Assembly: GCF_027580225.2 (NCBI RefSeq)
Contig: NC_073358.2
Coordinates: 30,406,501 to 30,470,500, forward strand
From: Misgurnus anguillicaudatus
Taxonomy: Eukaryota; Chordata; Actinopteri; Cypriniformes; Cobitidae
Length of the DNA: 64,000 bases
Direction: 5' to 3'
Position numbers and translations under genes: made by a program. Under the pieces are notes generated by a model that worked only from the letters and a program-made list of their open reading frames with translations, was not told the origin of the DNA and searched no databases. Below are positions 60,043-64,000 of this stretch, in pieces. Each line of letters opens with the position of its first letter. Within the stretch, counting starts at the first letter, position 1.

Positions 60043-60861
60043 GGGTGATTCTCGCGAAATTAGACTTATGATAAAAAAAAGTAAATGCAAAGTAAGAGTA
60101 TCAAAATAAGAAGCATACAGTTACAAACATCTCTTTATGTAGTATTTTGCACATGATTTCAAATAACATCATACAAACCAATTTTGTTGTTTTTTCCACA
60201 TGTAAGGGGAAATTTTCATTACCGCAAAATGTCCATGACTGGATTTGGGTTCTTTGACATGGAAATATTTATAATTAAAAAATCTAAATAATTAAAAGCT
60301 TCAGTGGATGTTATACTATAAACATTTACAGTAAAGAAACATGTGGTATTTGGTGATCATTGGTAAATGGAGAGACAATAATAAGGAATATAAATGTGTC
60401 CAAGACCAATTTTCTCATCCTCCGCAACAATTTTCAATCATTGTTTAAGCCCTCAAGGAACTAACATTTAAAAAAAAAAAAAACATAGTTGGAAGGGACA
60501 TAATTGACTGTGACACTCAAGATGGCTATGAGGTAAGCAGGTCTTATATTTTCTCTCCAGATAAAAGTTGAAATTTTGTTTGTCATAGTACCTAGACACC
60601 TTTTTATTTCTCATTACCAAAACATGAGTTTGTAAATCCATATATTTAATGTAATATCATGTTGCGATAATGATAATTTTATAATGATAATCTAAACATT
60701 TTTGATAATTCTATAGGAAATATGTTTTAAATCCTCTAAAAATAATTTTTATAGTAAGTTCAGACCTTAATCTTTTATTTGCAAAGAAAAAATGGCTTCA
60801 AGGGCTTTTTAAAAAATCTGATAGTGACACCTCCTAAGTCTGGATTTCGTGATAATCACCC
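60043..60861. mobile_element. 819-bp element with GGGTGATT termini inserted in a Tc1 inverted repeat
   Basis: Starts GGGTGATTCTCGCGAAATTA and ends GGATTTCGTGATAATCACCC, about 20 bp of imperfect inverted terminus. AAGT flanks both sides (60039-60042, 60862-60865), a 4-bp target duplication. The host Tc1 sequence continues across the gap. No coding capacity, and no superfamily assigned. Confidence 0.82.
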
Positions 60862-60984
60862 AAGTGAACACAACATGCCGTTTTTAAATGAAGGTTTTTA
60901 TAATTAAGGGAAAACAAAATCCTGAACTACATGGTCCTATGTGAAAAAGAGTTTGACCCCTAAACCTAATAATTGGTTGGGCCA

Positions 60985-61913
60985 CCATTAGCAGCAACAA
61001 CTGCAGTTAAGCGTTTGCGATAACATGCAATGTTGGCCCACTCATCTTTGCAGAATTGTTGTAATTCAGACACATTGGAGGGTTTTTCGAGCATGAACCG
61101 CCTTTGTAAAGTCATACCACAGCATCTGAGTAGGACTCAGTGTCTTTATGTTGTTTTTCTTCAGCCATTCAGATGTGGACTTGCTGGTGTGTTTTGGATC
61201 ATTGTCCTGCTGCAGAACCCAAGTGCGCTTCAGCTTGAGGTCACAAACAGATGGCCGGACATTATCCTTCAGGATTTTTTGTTAAAAGCAAAATGTATGG
61301 TTCCATTTATCACAGCAAGTCTTCCAGGTCCTGAAACTGCAAAACAACCCCGACCATCACACGACCACCACCATATTTTACTGTTGGTATGATTTTTTTT
61401 CTGAAATGCGGTGTTTCTATTACACCAGACATAATGGGACACAAACCTTCCAAAAAGTTCAACTTTTGTCTCACAGTCCATGAGAGTATTTTTCCAAAAG
61501 TCTCATTTTCCTGGCAAAACTGAGATGATCCTTTATGTTTTTTGAGTTTTTTTGCTCAGCAGTGGTTTGTGTCTTGAAACTCTGCCATGCAGACAATTTT
61601 TGCCCAGTGTCTTTCTTATGGTGGAGTCATAAACACTGACCTTAACTGAGGCAAGTGAGGCCTGCAGTTCTTTGGATGCTGTTGTGGGGTCATTTGTGAC
61701 CTCTTGGATGAGTCGTCGCTGCACTCTAGGGTAATTTTGGTCAGCCCGACACTCCGGGGACGGATCTCCACGGTTCCATGTTTTCGCCATTTGTGGATAA
61801 TGTCTTACACTGTGGATTCGCTGGAGTCCCAAAGTTAAATAAACTATTCCAGACTGATAGATCTCAATTACTTTCTTTCTTATTTGTTTCTGAATAGCTT
61901 TGGATCTCGACAT
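60985..61913 (-). pseudogene. Tc1 transposase, degenerate
   Basis: The minus-strand ATG at 61913 starts MSRSKAIQKQIRKKVIEIYQ, the first helix-turn-helix of a Tc1 transposase, and the frame runs to about 61533 (ending HKPLLSKKTQK). A second frame (61481-61269) carries DCETKVELFGRFVSHYVW, with the D of the usual SDETK first catalytic site, and GGGS-like residues altered to WWWS. A third carries VLQQDNDPKHTSK (about 61217-61180), the second catalytic Asp. The C-terminus ends near 60985 (CKDEWANIACYRKR). Stops and frameshifts make it inactive. Confidence 0.86.
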
Positions 61914-62244
61914 GATGGCTAGCTTTTGAGGATCTTTTGGCTTACTTCACTTTGTCAGGCAGGTCCTAAGTGATTTATTGATTGCGAACAGTTGTGGCAG
62001 TAATTAGGCCTGGATTAACCACAGTTAAGTTATGTTTTAACAGGGGGACAAACACTTTTTCACGCAGGGCCATGTAGTTTTGGATTTTGTTTCTCTTAAT
62101 AATAAAAACCTTCATGTAAAAACAGCATTTGTGTTATCTTTGACTAATGCATAAATTTGTTCGATGATCTGAAGCATAAAAGTGTGACATATATGCAATA
62201 ACATAAGAAATCTGGAGGCGGGCCAACACCTTTTCACACCACTG

Positions 62245-63680
62245 TATATGTGTGGTGCAGTGATACAAATTGTACAGTAGCTTGGTAAAAAGGTCATAGC
62301 TGTGCTTTAATGTGAATAAACCATATTTATTGACCAATCATCACCAAGGATCTGAACTATCTGTTTTATAAACCGTCATACCACCTAGCCAGGCTAAATA
62401 GTATTACCATAAATTTCTAAGCCTTGTCACGGCAAGGGGAGGGCTGTAGAAAGATTGCTCTAATCCTGAAATCTGTAAGGTGACTGGAACAGAGGGAAAG
62501 AGATGGCCAATTTCTGTTTTCACCTTTATACTCTCTGTCTCTCTTCACTGTCTCCGCTGACAGCATGGTTAGACAGTGATGGTCAAAGCCCCTTTGACCT
62601 TTTCTGCTTTCCTGCATCGAATCAGTGGAAAAAAGCAAGATATCACCGAGCTATGATTGTATGTGTGTGCGTGCATGTGTAATTTCAACTTTGACAGCAA
62701 TTTCTGCCTCAGTTCTGTGTAGGCAGGGTTGATCTCCCAGGAGCCTCCAGGGCAGCCACGGGGTAAATGTGATGGAGGAGCGAGCAGAAACTTAAAGATG
62801 ATTGACAGCTGTCATCCCGTACCGACTAAACCTTGCTCCTTTCAATAAAAAAATACCAAATCCATAGCTTTACATCTAATCTGGACTGGATATTCAACAG
62901 AACAATAACATAAACTGATGTTTTTGCTACACCCATAAGACATGAAAATTGCTATGATGGATCCCACCGAATGTGCTTAAAATAAAAGTCTAGTTTTTAC
63001 ACTGTCTTTAATCCATCAACCAAATAAGAACAATTATCAGTTTAAAAAAATAATGCCATTTACCCAGCAGGATTACAGATAATGCAAAAGGACAAGTTGA
63101 GACCCCTGAGAGTTGTTTATCTGACGATAATGCACTAAGTGCCTTTCAACGCCACAGAAAACACATATAAACTCTCACCCACACACAAACACATTTAGCA
63201 TCTCATGTTTTAGAAGTCTCAGTCATTTTGACAGGCTAATTATATTGGGCTCATCTGATCTGTCTAATTCTTTGAGTCTAGATTTATACCTCACAGACCT
63301 TAGGATGTCTCATCCATAAACTATTTTCACAATTGATGCTTTGAGTCTAAATTTGAATGAACTTCAGTTCTATTCAGATTTGAAATAAATCTTATAACTG
63401 GTTCCTCCTGATTAATTATAAAAAAGCTTTTGATATCACTTAACATTGTTTTGCCTTGTTTTTCTATCAATGAAATATTTAATAATTCAATTACTATATG
63501 AAACCATGGCGGCTAGTGACTCCTCATCCGAGGGGCGCCAATTTAAAATATGTGTTTGTTGCGTCATGTGAATCATGTGCATCACGTGTCTTGTCAAAAT
63601 AAGTGCCTGCTGCACATGCGTCAAAACCGTTTATGATTAAAGAGACGCTCACGTTCACAAAATACACGCAAGACACTCCC
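62245..63680. other. Unassigned DNA, no gene seen
   Basis: No exon of the remaining fibrinogen domain recognised. GGCGGCTAGTGACTCCTC (63509) with GAGGGGCGCCAATTTAAAAT is probably a dispersed repeat. Confidence 0.4.
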
Positions 63681-64000
63681 TTAAACGAATAGTCAATTTT
63701 CTTTAAAGAAAAATCCAGATAATTTACTCACCACCATGTCATCCAAAATGTTGATGTCTTTCTTTGTTCAGTTGAGAAGAAAGTATGTTTTTTCAGGAAA
63801 ACATTGCAGGATTTTTCTCATTTTAATGGACTTTAATGGACACCAACACTTAACACTTAACTCAATACGTAACAGTTTTTTTCAACGGAGTTTCAAAGGA
63901 CTATAAACGATCCCAAACGAGGCATAAGGGTCTTATCTAGAGAAACGATTGTCATTTTTGACAAGAAAAAAAAAATGCACTTTTAAACTACAACTTTTCG
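63681..64000. mobile_element. Second copy of the 50189-type palindromic MITE, cut by the window end
   Basis: TTAAACGAATAGTCAATTTTC, then AAAATCCAGATAATTTACTC, TTAATGGACTTTAATGGACA and GAGGCATAAGGGTCTTATCT follow the order of 50189-50440. Only the left arm is in the window. Confidence 0.78.

Larger units (their letters stand above)
59935..62244 (-). mobile_element. Tc1/mariner element (minus orientation), split by an 819-bp insertion
   Basis: The right end is CACTG|TA at 62244. Reading inward from each side gives matching inverted sequence over about 230 bp: GTGTTGGCCC, CCAGATTTCTT, TAGTCAAAGATAACACAA, GAAGGTTTTTAT and AACTACATGG. The outermost 20 bp on the left are decayed. The left inverted repeat is cut by an unrelated element (60043-60861); without it the element is about 1.49 kb. 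It contains a broken transposase gene on the minus strand. Confidence 0.85.

Noticed and set aside
61030..61392. 120-residue plus-strand open frame
   Set aside because: It is antisense to the decayed Tc1 transposase, whose DDE-type motifs are readable on the minus strand.

Overview
The window looks like nuclear DNA from a cyprinid (carp/zebrafish-type) fish. It is AT-rich, has long (TG)n, (GA)n and (CA)n microsatellites, and is crowded with DNA transposons of kinds familiar from zebrafish relatives: hAT, Tc1/mariner, TTAA-flanked palindromic MITEs and THAP-containing elements. I saw no reverse-transcriptase motif, bacterial-type operon, phage, CRISPR array or rRNA. Species assignment is inference; no database search was possible.

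Only one protein-coding host gene is recognisable. Three consecutive + strand exons (32016-32495, 42473-42632, 43912-44048), with consensus splice sites and compatible phases, encode a type II membrane protein. It has a transmembrane segment, a stalk and the first part of a fibrinogen-related domain, and matches FIBCD1, the acetyl-group/chitin-binding membrane receptor. The exon coding the cytoplasmic N-terminus and the exons finishing the fibrinogen domain were not found, so the gene runs out of the window on at least the 3' side. Everything from 44049 to 64000 is probably intron 3 or beyond.

Layout. 1-4.1 kb: a hAT element with a perfect 8-bp target duplication, carrying three further elements. 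4.1-11.9 kb: mostly unassigned DNA with microsatellites and a short MITE. 11.9-13.3 kb: a TTAA palindrome broken by a hAT relic. 14.4-29.4 kb: dense, often nested DNA transposons. 30.2-31.6 kb: a three-deep nest (Tc1 > THAP-coding TA element > small MITE) ending about 400 bp before the first FIBCD1 exon. 32-44 kb: the FIBCD1 exons, with intron 1 (about 10 kb) full of MITEs. 44-64 kb: palindromic MITEs, a pentanucleotide array and a decayed Tc1 transposase split by an 819-bp element.

No new gene system is evident. The most informative material is transposon archaeology: nested insertions with readable target duplications, near-identical giant inverted repeats, and palindromic families that share internal modules. 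Most of the remaining open reading frames are chance or lie inside repeats.
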